Assembly (NCBI GenBank): GCA_964531735.1
Contig: CAZHGD010000015.1
Coordinates: 5,386-69,385 of the forward strand
From: CAZHGD01 sp964531735
GTDB lineage: Bacteria > Armatimonadota > UBA10988
DNA length: 64,000 bases
Reading direction: 5' to 3'
Shown here: piece by piece, positions 40,875-49,269 of the stretch
Layout of the letters: each line of letters opens with the position of its first letter
How positions within the stretch are numbered: the first letter of the stretch is position 1
Notes under the pieces: model-generated
What the model was told of the DNA's origin: nothing
The model's database searches: none
What the model saw: the letters and a program-made list of their open reading frames with translations, nothing else
Translations under genes and position numbers: made by a program

Positions 40875-42560
40875 CTAGCGCAGCGGCCAGCCGCCGTGCG
40901 CGCCGATCGCCTCGTCGATGGCCTGCGCCGTGGCCAGCGTCAGCCGCAGCCCGTCCACGAGCCGGCGGACCTCCGCCAGGTCAGCCGTGGTCAGCACGCG
41001 GCCGCGCCGGTCGGCCAGCCAGCGCCGCAACACCGGTGAGCCGCCGATGCGGTAGGCCCACACGGCCGGCGGCACCGCGTCGACCGGCACCGCGTCGGTG
41101 AGCCACACGCGCGCGGCGGCCTCGTCGTAGCGCGGGAAGGGCGCGGACAGCGTCGCCAGCGGCTCCCCGCCGCCGGCTTCGGGCTCGGCCAGATGGCAGG
41201 CCAGCAAGCGCTGGCCCAAGTCGACCAGACGGACGAACAGGCCGGCATCGCGGGTCAGCGGGATGCGGGCGAAGTCGCCGCGCAGCAGGGGCTGGTAGCG
41301 CGCGCGGTAGCTGGGCGAGTGGAGGATGGCGTAGAGATAGGCGAGGATGGCGGCGGGGGTGGAGGCGCGTCGCCGCACCTCACCCCCCGGCCCCCTCTCC
41401 GCCCGCGGAGAGGGGGAGTCACACGCGACAAGGCTCGGCAGTTCGCCCTCTCCGCGGGCGGAGAGGGGGTTAGGGGGTGAGGTGCGCGCCAACGCCCCGC
41501 GGATCCGCTCCAGCGCTTCGGGCATCCGCTCCAGCACCACCTCGTTCCGCACCCGCAAAACCTGCCAGCCTTGCTCCCGCAGCAGTTCGTCACGCTCGCG
41601 GTCGGCCGCGATGGTCTGGTCATGCACGCCACCATCCACCTCGACCACCAAGCGTCGTTCGGAGCAGCAGAAGTCGACCACGAAGGCGCCAATGACGTGC
41701 TGACGCCGGAACCGGTAGCCCTCCAGGCGACGCGAGCGCACCTGTTGCCAGAGCGCGTCTTCTGCCGCCGTCTGCCGGCCGCGCAGCTCGCGCGCGACCG
41801 GCTTCAGCGCCTGCCAGGTGGTCTGCGCCGCACTCCAGGCGTGCTGGCCGTCGTGCTCGCACAACTCAGCCACCCAGTCCAGCGCCGCCGCGCTCAGGTT
41901 CGCTTGGCCATCCACCGTGAGCGGAAAGACGTAGTTCACCTCCTTGACCGACACCGCGTGGTGCTGCGCCAGCCAGCGCGTGGCGAACACGTGCGACCAA
42001 TCCGCGCCTTCGACGCGCTTGCTGGTCACCAGCGCCACGTTGTCGCCGGCGAGCAGGTGTCCGCTCAGTTCCGGGCGCGGCATGCAGCAGAAGCCACGGG
42101 TGCGGCCGGTGTAGTAGGTGTAGCGGCGGTCGAACGGCCGGTAAAGCAGCGGCACGACACGGTCGCGGTCCGGCCCGCTGTCGCGCACGTCCTGTTGCGC
42201 CGCGGCGACCTGCCAGTCGCGACGGTCCTCGCGCAGGTCGAACCGGGTCCGCGCCGCCTCCACCTCCAGGCCGGCGAACTCGCCCACGGTGTCCCACAGC
42301 TCGTCGGCCGTGAACTGGACGGCGAGATGATCGCGCGCGGTGGCCAGGCCGACGGAGTGGAAGCCGAACAGCTCCGGCAGCGCTAGCCCCTGCTCGTACT
42401 CGGAGCGTAGCGCCTCGTCGGCCGGCACGAACAGGTAGCCCGGCGCGGTCGGCTGCAAGGCTTGCCAAGGCACACTCGACCACGACAGCCGGTCCAGCGC
42501 GGCGGCCTTGGCCTCGCGCCGGCCCCACAGCTCGGCGTGGTGAACCCGGCCCTGGCGCAC
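40875..42560 (-). CDS. Truncated type ISP restriction-modification C-terminal region with inserted DUF559 nuclease domain
   Basis: 561 residues from a GTG one base past the uvrB stop. Residues 6-225 (VHHAELWGRREAK, GFHSVGLATARDHL, LLYRPFDRRYTYY, VNYVFPL) and 400-561 (AAILAYLYAILHSPSYRARY, FARIPLTRD) match the target-recognition end of type ISP enzymes. The N-terminal nuclease, helicase and methylase parts are missing, so this is a remnant. Residues about 253-357 are an interrupting DUF559 PD-(D/E)XK domain (FRRQHVIGAFVVDF with D296, VVEVDGGVH with E307/D309). Residues about 358-399 are encoded by a palindromic repeat. The frame is open throughout. It could still bind DNA or have free nuclease activity, but restriction is unlikely. 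Confidence 0.75.
   Translation of the reverse strand: MRQGRVHHAELWGRREAKAAALDRLSWSSVPWQALQPTAPGYLFVPADEALRSEYEQGLALPELFGFHSVGLATARDHLAVQFTADELWDTVGEFAGLEVEAARTRFDLREDRRDWQVAAAQQDVRDSGPDRDRVVPLLYRPFDRRYTYYTGRTRGFCCMPRPELSGHLLAGDNVALVTSKRVEGADWSHVFATRWLAQHHAVSVKEVNYVFPLTVDGQANLSAAALDWVAELCEHDGQHAWSAAQTTWQALKPVARELRGRQTAAEDALWQQVRSRRLEGYRFRRQHVIGAFVVDFCCSERRLVVEVDGGVHDQTIAADRERDELLREQGWQVLRVRNEVVLERMPEALERIRGALARTSPPNPLSARGEGELPSLVACDSPSPRAERGPGGEVRRRASTPAAILAYLYAILHSPSYRARYQPLLRGDFARIPLTRDAGLFVRLVDLGQRLLACHLAEPEAGGGEPLATLSAPFPRYDEAAARVWLTDAVPVDAVPPAVWAYRIGGSPVLRRWLADRRGRVLTTADLAEVRRLVDGLRLTLATAQAIDEAIGAHGGWPLR
41375..41485. repeat. 111-base palindromic element within a coding region
   Basis: Two 40-base arms (41375-41414 and 41446-41485) are inverted copies with about three mismatches around a 31-base loop; each arm also contains its own CCCTCTCCGC/GCGGAGAGGG hairpin. 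Length is a multiple of three and the host frame is preserved, coding SPPNPLSARGEGE-like peptides. Similar short palindromes that encode PLSxxxGRGE-type peptides are scattered in many GC-rich genomes, often beside DUF559. Confidence 0.8.
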
Positions 42561-42561
42561 G

Positions 42562-44643
42562 CTACCGGCCGCCCTTGCCGCGCCGTCCGCGCCGCTTCGA
42601 ACTCACATCCACCCGGCGCGTGAACCGCTCCTTGGTGGCGCCAACACCGGCCGCCGTCGCCGATTCCTCGCTCATCAGGCCGCGCAGCTCCAGCAGGCGG
42701 TCGCGCAACTCCGCCGCGCGCTCGAAGTTCAGCTCCGCCGCCGCCTGCTTCATCTCCTGCTCCACCGAGGCGATCACCGCTTCCAGCGGCAGGTCGTCGT
42801 GCGCGTAGGCTTCCATCGGCGCCGTGTCGTCCACCTCGCTGTCGTCGGGCCGGATCACCTCGCGCACCGCCTTGCGGATCGTCTCCGGCGTGATGCCGTG
42901 CTCGCGGTTGTAGGCCAACTGCTTCTCGCGGCGCCGGTTGGTCTCGTCGATGGCCGCCTGCATCGCCTCGGTGACCGCGTCCGCGTACATGATCACCCGG
43001 CCGTTCACGTTGCGCGCCGCCCGGCCGATCATCTGGATCAGCGAACGTTCGCTGCGCAGGAAGCCGGTCTGGTCAGCATCGAGAATCGCGATCAGCGACA
43101 CCTCGGGCAGGTCCAGGCCCTCGCGCAAGAGGTTGATCCCGACCATCACGTCGACGTTGCCCAGCCGCAGATCGCGGAGCAGCGCGGAGCGGTCGAGGGT
43201 GTCGACCTGGGCGTGCAGCCAGTGCGTGCGCACGCGCAGGTTCTCCAGGTAGGCGGCCAGGTCCTCGGCCTGGCGCTGCGTCAGCGTCAGCGCCAAGGTG
43301 CGCTCGCCGCGGTCGATGTTGGCGCGGATCTCCGCATAGAGATCGTCAATCTGCCCCCGCGTCGGCCGCACCTGGATCTCCGGGTCGATCAGGCCGGTCG
43401 GCCGGACCACCAGATCGACCACGCGGTCGGCGTCGGCCAACTCGTAGTTGCCCGGCGTGGCGCTGCTGAACACCACCTGCGGCATCCGCTGCTCGAACTC
43501 CTCGAAGCTCAGCGGACGGTTGTCATAGGCCGACGGCAGGCGGAAGCCATGCTCGACCAGGTTGTCCTTGCGTGAGCGGTCGCCGCCGAGCTGGGCTTGC
43601 ACCTGCGAGACGCCGATGTGGCTCTCGTCGATGACCAACAGGTAGTCGGGCGGAAAGAAGTCGAGCAGCGAGTACGGCGGCTCGCCCGGCTCGCGGCCAT
43701 CGAACCAGCGCGAGTAGTTCTCAATGCCGCTACAGGTGCCCACCTCGCGGATCATCTCCAGATCGTAGCGCGTGCGCTGCTCGATCCGTTGGGCCTCCAG
43801 CCAGCGCTCGCGCTCGCGGAAGTAGAGGATGCGGTCGTTCAGCTCGCTCTCGATGTGCTCCAGCGCACCCTCGATCTGCTCCTCGGTGGTGATGTAGTGG
43901 TTGGCCGGATACAGCGTCAGCTCCGCCTCGTCGCCGGTGATCTCGCCGGTCAGCGGATCGAGCAGCCGGATGTGCTCGACCTCGTCACCAAACAGCTCCA
44001 CGCGCACCACCGGGCCACCGGTGGCCGGGCAGATCTCAATCACGTCGCCGCGCACGCGGAACTCGCTCCGCCCGAGCTGCATCGGCGTGCGGCGGAACTG
44101 CATCTCCACCAGCCGCCGTAGCGCCTGGTCCCGATCGAGCTCGCCGCCGCGCTCGAGCCGCAGGACGACGTTCTGGTACTCGGCCGGGCGACCGATGCCG
44201 TAGATGCAACTGACCGAGGCCACCACGATGACATCGCGCCGCGAGCTGAGCGCGGCGGTGGCCTCGTGCCGGAGCCGGTCGATCTCGTCGTTGCGAGAGG
44301 TCTCCTTCTCGATATAGGTGTCGCTCTGGACGATGTACGCCTCGGGCTGGTAGTAGTCGTAGTACGAGACGAAGAAGCAGACGGCATTGCCCGGGAAGAA
44401 CTCGCGGAACTCGGCGCAGAGCTGTTCGGCGAGCGTCTTGTTCGGCGCTAGCACGAGCGTCGGCCGCTGCACCTGCTCAATCAGGCAGCTCAGCACGTAG
44501 GTCTTGCCGGTGCCGGTGGCGCCACGCAGCACCAACCGCCGCTCGCCCGCCTCGACGCCGGCCACCAGACTGGCCACGGCGTCCGGTTGGTCGCCACGCG
44601 GTACGAACTCACTGACCAGTCGGAAGGCCTGATCGACGCCCAT
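42562..44643 (-). CDS. uvrB: UvrABC excinuclease subunit B
   Basis: 693 residues, typical length. UvrB loads onto damaged DNA with UvrA and recruits UvrC for nucleotide excision repair. Walker A GATGTGKT is at 41-48, the beta-hairpin region SYYDYYQPEAYI at about 93-104, the helicase acidic motif IDESH, VVFSSATPGNYE, a C-terminal helicase domain with TQRQAEDLAAYL and IQMIGRAARNVNGRV, and a UVR motif (about 630-665: EMKQAAAELNFERAAELRDRL). ATG 44643 has GGGAG six bases upstream. The C-terminus has an extra basic tail (SKRRGRRGKGGR). The restriction-modification remnant begins directly after its stop. Confidence 0.95.
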   Translation of the reverse strand: MGVDQAFRLVSEFVPRGDQPDAVASLVAGVEAGERRLVLRGATGTGKTYVLSCLIEQVQRPTLVLAPNKTLAEQLCAEFREFFPGNAVCFFVSYYDYYQPEAYIVQSDTYIEKETSRNDEIDRLRHEATAALSSRRDVIVVASVSCIYGIGRPAEYQNVVLRLERGGELDRDQALRRLVEMQFRRTPMQLGRSEFRVRGDVIEICPATGGPVVRVELFGDEVEHIRLLDPLTGEITGDEAELTLYPANHYITTEEQIEGALEHIESELNDRILYFRERERWLEAQRIEQRTRYDLEMIREVGTCSGIENYSRWFDGREPGEPPYSLLDFFPPDYLLVIDESHIGVSQVQAQLGGDRSRKDNLVEHGFRLPSAYDNRPLSFEEFEQRMPQVVFSSATPGNYELADADRVVDLVVRPTGLIDPEIQVRPTRGQIDDLYAEIRANIDRGERTLALTLTQRQAEDLAAYLENLRVRTHWLHAQVDTLDRSALLRDLRLGNVDVMVGINLLREGLDLPEVSLIAILDADQTGFLRSERSLIQMIGRAARNVNGRVIMYADAVTEAMQAAIDETNRRREKQLAYNREHGITPETIRKAVREVIRPDDSEVDDTAPMEAYAHDDLPLEAVIASVEQEMKQAAAELNFERAAELRDRLLELRGLMSEESATAAGVGATKERFTRRVDVSSKRRGRRGKGGR

Positions 44644-44759
44644 GAACGCTCCCACAACGGTGCCGCCCGGTGTCGCCCGGGCTGGGGGAGAACATCTGTA
44701 CGTTGAGCCGGCACTGTAGCAGCCGAGAGCCGGATGGTCAAGGCACCCGCGCCGCCGCG

Positions 44760-45521
44760 CTACCGACCCGCGGCGGCGGCGGTCTTCGGCTCGCCGGCGG
44801 GCCGCTTGCCAATGGTGCCGCCACTGGTGCCGACTTCCAGGTAGTCGACGCCGTCGAACGGCAGGTGCAGCAACTGGTGGCCGTGCCCGCTGACCACGTT
44901 GGTCACGCCGTACTCGCGGCAGAGCCGGTGGAACGGGTGGCTCTTGTCGCCGGCGTTGGCGTAGGCCAGCCAGAACGGCTTGTGGAAGAAGACGAACTTC
45001 GGCTGCGCGCCGACGTGCTCCTGGAGCGTCCGGCGCAGGAATTCGTACTGCGCCTCGGGCAGCTCCGTGACGCGGGAGTTGTCGAGCTCCACGAACAGCG
45101 CGCCCTGATGGCGGAACGCGTAGTATGGCGCCCGCTCGGCACATTCGCGCCAGATGGGCTCCGCGGCGTCGGCCCAGATGTCGTGGTTGCCGGGCACCAG
45201 GTGGAACGGGATGTCCCGGTACGGTTCGAGCAGGTGCCGGAACTCGGCCCACTGCGCCTTGGCGGCCGCCGGCATGTTCGGCCCGTCGCCCAGGTAGCCC
45301 TCGATGCTGTCGCCAACGTTGATGGCGAAGTCGGGTCCGAGCAGGCCGATCTCGCGCCAGACGCGCTCATAGACGCCCGGCACATGGCCGCCGCAACGGT
45401 CCCCGACAATGCTGAACCGGAAGTCGTTGGCTGGTTCGGCGGCGCCACCGACCAGACTGGCCACCAGCGCCAGCGCCACCAACGGCAGCCACCGCCACAC
45501 CCCGCTTCGCCGACTGTGCAT
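44760..45521 (-). CDS. Secreted calcineurin-like metallophosphoesterase
   Basis: 253 residues from ATG 45521 with AGGAG seven bases upstream; longer in-frame starts lack this. A signal peptide (1 to about 27, LVALALVASLVGGAAEP) is followed by metal-binding motifs: VGDRCG (usually GDxHG), NVGDSIEGYLGDGP (GDxxD), VPGNHDIW (GNHD), FFHKPFW and VVSGHGHQLL (GHxH). The first motif's Asp survives but its His is replaced. It probably removes phosphate from an extracytoplasmic substrate. It follows the direction of uvrB's transcription and is separated from it by 116 bases. Confidence 0.8.
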   Translation of the reverse strand: MHSRRSGVWRWLPLVALALVASLVGGAAEPANDFRFSIVGDRCGGHVPGVYERVWREIGLLGPDFAINVGDSIEGYLGDGPNMPAAAKAQWAEFRHLLEPYRDIPFHLVPGNHDIWADAAEPIWRECAERAPYYAFRHQGALFVELDNSRVTELPEAQYEFLRRTLQEHVGAQPKFVFFHKPFWLAYANAGDKSHPFHRLCREYGVTNVVSGHGHQLLHLPFDGVDYLEVGTSGGTIGKRPAGEPKTAAAAGR

Positions 45522-45724
45522 GAAGCCACTCCTGCCGCTCATCGTACCGTTGCCCCCGGCGCGAGGGCAATGGCCCAACCGCCGGTCCGGCCCGCAACAG
45601 CGCCTTCACAATCAATCCACGCCAACGCAACCGCTGGCCTGGCCTGGGGGCTGATGATCCACATGCATTGGCCGCGGCAGGGCATGGAGCCGCGACGAGG
45701 GAGGACGGCAAGGGAGGGACGCGG

Positions 45725-47884
45725 ATGGGCGGCAGTGAGTTCGGTCACCTGGTTCGCCCGGAACCGGCAGCGACCCCGGGCGAGTACGCCTTGCTGGAGG
45801 GACTTGGCTTCATCGCCTGCGTGCTGGACAGCGCGGGGCGACTCCTGGCGCTGAACGGCGAGGCAGGGCGCGCGCTGGCCTGGCCCATCGACGAGGCCGC
45901 GGGCCAGCCGCTGGAAGCCCTGACGGCGCTGGCACCCGGCGTGCTGGCCGACATCCGCCAAGCCCTGGGCGACGCGCCGGCCGCGCTGCGGTTTGAGGGC
46001 CCGGCTACGTTGCGTGAAAGCGACCGGAGCTGGATCGCCTGGGACCTGCGGCCGCTGCCAGGCACTGGGCGCCGGTGGCTGCTCACCGGCCAGGATCGGA
46101 CCCCAGAGCGCCGCCTCGAGTCCGCGCAGCGCCTCAACGAGTCGCGCCTCGAAGCCTTGCTGACGCTCAACCAGATGACCTCGGCCTCGCTTGCGGAGAT
46201 CACCGATTTCGCGCTTGAGGAGGCCGTGCGCCTGACCAGCAGCACGGTCGGCTTCCTGGCCTTCGCCAACGACGACGAGTCCGTGCTGACCATGCACGCC
46301 TGGTCACACAGCGCCATGGAGCAGTGTCGAGTCGCGGAGTGGCCGGTGGTCTTCCCCGTCGACCAGACCGGCCTGTGGGGTGAGCCGCTCCGACAGCGCC
46401 GGCCGGTGGTCACCAACAACTATGCCGCCGCCAATCCTCTGAAGCACGGCACGCCCGCCGGCCACGTGCCGATCAACCGGCACCTGGGCATCCCCGTCTT
46501 CCAGGGCGAGCAGGTCGTAGCCGTCGCCGGGGTCAGCAACAAGGCTACCGACTACGACGAGAGCGACATCCGCCAACTGCGCCTGCTGATGAGCGGCATG
46601 TGGCAGTTGGTGCGCCGCCGCCGAGCCGAGGACCACCTGCGCGCCCGGCATGATCTGCTGGAGCAGCGGTTCCGGCAGCGCACGGCCGAACTCCAGGAGG
46701 TGAACCAGGCGCTGGCCGAGGAGATGAAGGAGCACGAGCGCGCCGAAGTGGGCATGGCCGAGGCCGAGGACCGCTACCGGTCACTGTTCGACCTGTCGCC
46801 CGACGGCATCTTGCTCTTCGACCCGGAGACCGAGTTGCCGCTGGAGTTCAACGAGGCCGCCTGTCGCCAACTGGGCTACCAGCCCGAGGAACTGCGGCGC
46901 CTCCGCATACGCGACATTCAGGCCGCCGTGCCGCCGGCGCGGGTGCGCGAGCGGATCCGGCAAGCCTTGACCGAAGGCCGGCTGGACTTCGACTCGCGGC
47001 ACCGCGCAAAGTCCGGCGAACTGCGCGAGGTGCATGTCACCGTGCAGCCACTGACTATCGCCGGCGAGACCTTGCTCCACGTCATCTTCCGCGACATCAC
47101 CGACCGCAAGCGCGCCGAGGCGGAGCGGCAGCGCGCGGAGGAGCTGGAGCGCCGCCTGCGCCGGACATCTGCGCTGCACGCGTTGGGCCAACTCACCGCC
47201 GGCATCGCTCATGACTTCCGCAACCTGCTGACGGCGGTCGGCGCGCTGGCCGCGGCAATCCAGGAGGCCGGCCCACGCGAAGACGTGGTCCGCGAGTGCT
47301 CCGACGGCATCGTGGAAGCCGTCGAGCAGGGCGCCGGCCTGGTGCGCCAGCTCCTCGGCTTCAGCCGGCACGAGCCAGGCCAACTGGAGCCGGTCGACCT
47401 GAACCAGGTGGTCGGCGCGGTCGACCGGTTGGTCCGCAAGACGCTGGGCGGCCAGATCCGGGTCGACCTGGACCTGGCGCCAACGCTGCCCTCGGTCGCG
47501 GCCGATCCGGTGCAAGTGCAGCAGGTGCTGCTCAACCTGGCGGTCAACGCTCGCGACGCCATGCCGGACGGCGGCTCGCTGCGGATCAGCACGAGGACGG
47601 TCTCGGCCGCGCAGGCCGGGGCGGTGATCGCCGGCGCGCCGCCGGCTGAGCAGTACGTGGCCTTGTCGGTGGTCGACACCGGCACCGGCATCCCCGATGA
47701 GGTGGTGGCACGCATCTTCGACCCGCACTTCAGCACCAAGCAGAACGGCGATAGCGTCGGCCTGGGCCTGGCCACGGTGCAGGACATCGCGCACCGCCAT
47801 CACGGTCACGTGTTGGTGGAGTCGCAGGTCGGCCTGGGCTCCACCTTCACCGTGCTGTTCCCGGTGTGCCCGGCCGAGCCGTAA
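45725..47884 (+). CDS. Soluble PAS-GAF-PAS histidine kinase
   Basis: 719 residues from ATG 45725 after GGGAGGG. No TM segments, so it should be a cytoplasmic sensor. Domains in order: PAS (about 20-130), GAF (about 150-305, TSSTVGFLAFANDDESVLT and VFPVDQTGLWGEPLRQRRPVVTNNY), a linker coiled coil, second PAS (about 360-475, SLFDLSPDGILLFDP, HRAKSGELREVHVTVQPL), HisKA with H496 in GIAHDFRNLL, and HATPase_c (N box NLAVNARDAMPDGG, G1 VDTGTGIPDE, G2 SVGLGLATVQDI). The histidine-box AHDFRNLL is of the NtrB-like type. No response regulator is adjacent. A convergent ceramidase-like gene ends 16 bases downstream. Confidence 0.9.
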   Translation: MGGSEFGHLVRPEPAATPGEYALLEGLGFIACVLDSAGRLLALNGEAGRALAWPIDEAAGQPLEALTALAPGVLADIRQALGDAPAALRFEGPATLRESDRSWIAWDLRPLPGTGRRWLLTGQDRTPERRLESAQRLNESRLEALLTLNQMTSASLAEITDFALEEAVRLTSSTVGFLAFANDDESVLTMHAWSHSAMEQCRVAEWPVVFPVDQTGLWGEPLRQRRPVVTNNYAAANPLKHGTPAGHVPINRHLGIPVFQGEQVVAVAGVSNKATDYDESDIRQLRLLMSGMWQLVRRRRAEDHLRARHDLLEQRFRQRTAELQEVNQALAEEMKEHERAEVGMAEAEDRYRSLFDLSPDGILLFDPETELPLEFNEAACRQLGYQPEELRRLRIRDIQAAVPPARVRERIRQALTEGRLDFDSRHRAKSGELREVHVTVQPLTIAGETLLHVIFRDITDRKRAEAERQRAEELERRLRRTSALHALGQLTAGIAHDFRNLLTAVGALAAAIQEAGPREDVVRECSDGIVEAVEQGAGLVRQLLGFSRHEPGQLEPVDLNQVVGAVDRLVRKTLGGQIRVDLDLAPTLPSVAADPVQVQQVLLNLAVNARDAMPDGGSLRISTRTVSAAQAGAVIAGAPPAEQYVALSVVDTGTGIPDEVVARIFDPHFSTKQNGDSVGLGLATVQDIAHRHHGHVLVESQVGLGSTFTVLFPVCPAEP

Positions 47885-47900
47885 CGCGGCGCGTGGCGCG

Positions 47901-49196
47901 TCAGCCCGCCACCTCGTGCAGCATGGCCACCGCGGCCTCGACCATCGCCTCGCCGCAACCCGGCCCGGAGGTGCTGTGCCAACCGGCCCAGAGCTGGTAG
48001 CCACCCAGTTGATAGGCCGCACGGTCACCGATGTAGCCGATCTCGCCGTTGGCCAGCCCGACGACCGCCGTGTGCCGGAATGGCGAGCGACGCCGGATGG
48101 CCAGGCCGAGGCGAGCGAACATCTCGCCCGGCACACCGACGATCGCGTTCTCGCCCAGCCGGATGACCTGCAGCCAGGTCTGTCGCTCCTCGCCCTGGAG
48201 CGGCGCCATCTCGGCCCGCATGGCCCGGAAGACCTGCTGCGTGGCCGTGGGGTTGTCCGGCTGGTAGCGTTCGCTCCAGTACTTCACCGCGGACTCTTCG
48301 GCCGCCTCGTCGAAGCACCGCACCCGATAGGTGAACGGGCGCTTGAGCACTCGTAGCGGCGTCGCCGCAGCGGGCTCGGCGAAGCTCAGACCCTCCTCGA
48401 CCGCAGCCACCACGCGGTGCACGCACTCGGCCGTGCCGATGGCGTGCAGGTTCTCGGTGCAGCCGAAGGCGCCGGTGTTGTGGCTCGAGCCGAACGCGCC
48501 CGGCAGGAACAGCGTCACCGCGCCGTGCCGCCGCTCGAGCTCCTGCGCCGCCAGCCCGTAGAACGCCGGCGACAGGCGGCCCTTGGTCAGGGCACCGATG
48601 TTGTGGTTGGCGTGGTTGAACAGCACGGCCGTCAGGCCACCGTCGGGCCGGCAGAGCGCGAACACGGGCAGGTCCGGGTCGAATGGCCCGGTCGGCCGAA
48701 TGACCTCCGACCAGGGATAGGCATACCAGGCGATGGTGCCATCGGCCAGCAGATAGCGGCTATTGCCGCCGACCGTGGCCTCCTGACTCTCGGCGAACAG
48801 CAGCTCGGCCGCCGCGTCGGACCCCGCGCGGTCAAGGGTCGCGCAGGCCTGCGCGACCGCCGCGATGACCGCCGCCTGCAGCCGCTCGCAGAAGCCAGCG
48901 TCGCGCCGACAGCCGAGGATGTCGATGGTACACGGCGCGTGATGGGTGTGCGTGGCGCAGAGCATCAACTGCTCGAAGGCCACACCGCACTCGGCGGTGA
49001 TGGCCGCAGCCGCGGCGTCGAGCACGTCGTCCGGCAGAATCAGCGTGTCGCAGGACACGATGACCAGACGCTGCTCGCCCTCGATGACCACCGCGGCCGC
49101 CCGCAGTTCGGCTTCCTGGTTCGGCGGCAGACCCTCGGTCAGGTCGGGCTGGGTGGCAATCGGCACCGCGGCGGCGGCGGCTCGCAGCGTGGACAT
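47901..49196 (-). CDS. Neutral/alkaline ceramidase-like hydrolase
   Basis: 431 residues, ATG 49196 with CCGGAGG eight bases upstream. The N-terminal region matches the neutral ceramidase-like family common in planctomycetes and relatives: a LVIVSCDTLILPDD strand, CATHTHHAP with two metal histidines (about 80-90), AVLFNHANHNIGAL, and a LPGAFGSSHN loop. No signal peptide, and it is shorter than secreted ceramidases (about 650), so a sugar- or lipid-amide substrate other than ceramide is likely. Its Shine-Dalgarno is inside the hairpin at 49203-49245. The HMGL-like aldolase gene lies 73 bases upstream on the same strand. Confidence 0.7.
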   Translation of the reverse strand: MSTLRAAAAAVPIATQPDLTEGLPPNQEAELRAAAVVIEGEQRLVIVSCDTLILPDDVLDAAAAAITAECGVAFEQLMLCATHTHHAPCTIDILGCRRDAGFCERLQAAVIAAVAQACATLDRAGSDAAAELLFAESQEATVGGNSRYLLADGTIAWYAYPWSEVIRPTGPFDPDLPVFALCRPDGGLTAVLFNHANHNIGALTKGRLSPAFYGLAAQELERRHGAVTLFLPGAFGSSHNTGAFGCTENLHAIGTAECVHRVVAAVEEGLSFAEPAAATPLRVLKRPFTYRVRCFDEAAEESAVKYWSERYQPDNPTATQQVFRAMRAEMAPLQGEERQTWLQVIRLGENAIVGVPGEMFARLGLAIRRRSPFRHTAVVGLANGEIGYIGDRAAYQLGGYQLWAGWHSTSGPGCGEAMVEAAVAMLHEVAG

Positions 49197-49202
49197 GATG
49201 GT

Positions 49203-49245
49203 GGCCTCCGGCACACAGACGCCGCGGCGTTGTCTGCCGGAGGCC
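49203..49245 (-). promoter_or_regulatory. Intercistronic hairpin enclosing the ceramidase-like gene's ribosome site
   Basis: GGCCTCCGGCA (49203-49213) pairs perfectly with TGCCGGAGGCC (49235-49245), and the loop contains the palindrome ACGCCGCGGCGT flanked by ACA/TGT pairs. On the minus strand the GGAGG of the right arm is the Shine-Dalgarno of the gene starting at 49196. The structure could hide that site or end transcription from the aldolase gene. Confidence 0.55.
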
Positions 49246-49269
49246 GGAGTCCTGCCGCCCGCGCCGGAC

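Noticed and set aside
41375..41485. CRISPR-like repeat
   Set aside because: It is a single inverted repeat, not an array of spaced direct repeats; no CRISPR array was seen anywhere.
44644..45252. Upstream extension of uvrB
   Set aside because: It runs antisense-like over the phosphoesterase gene; UvrB family sequence begins at 44643 after a good ribosome site.
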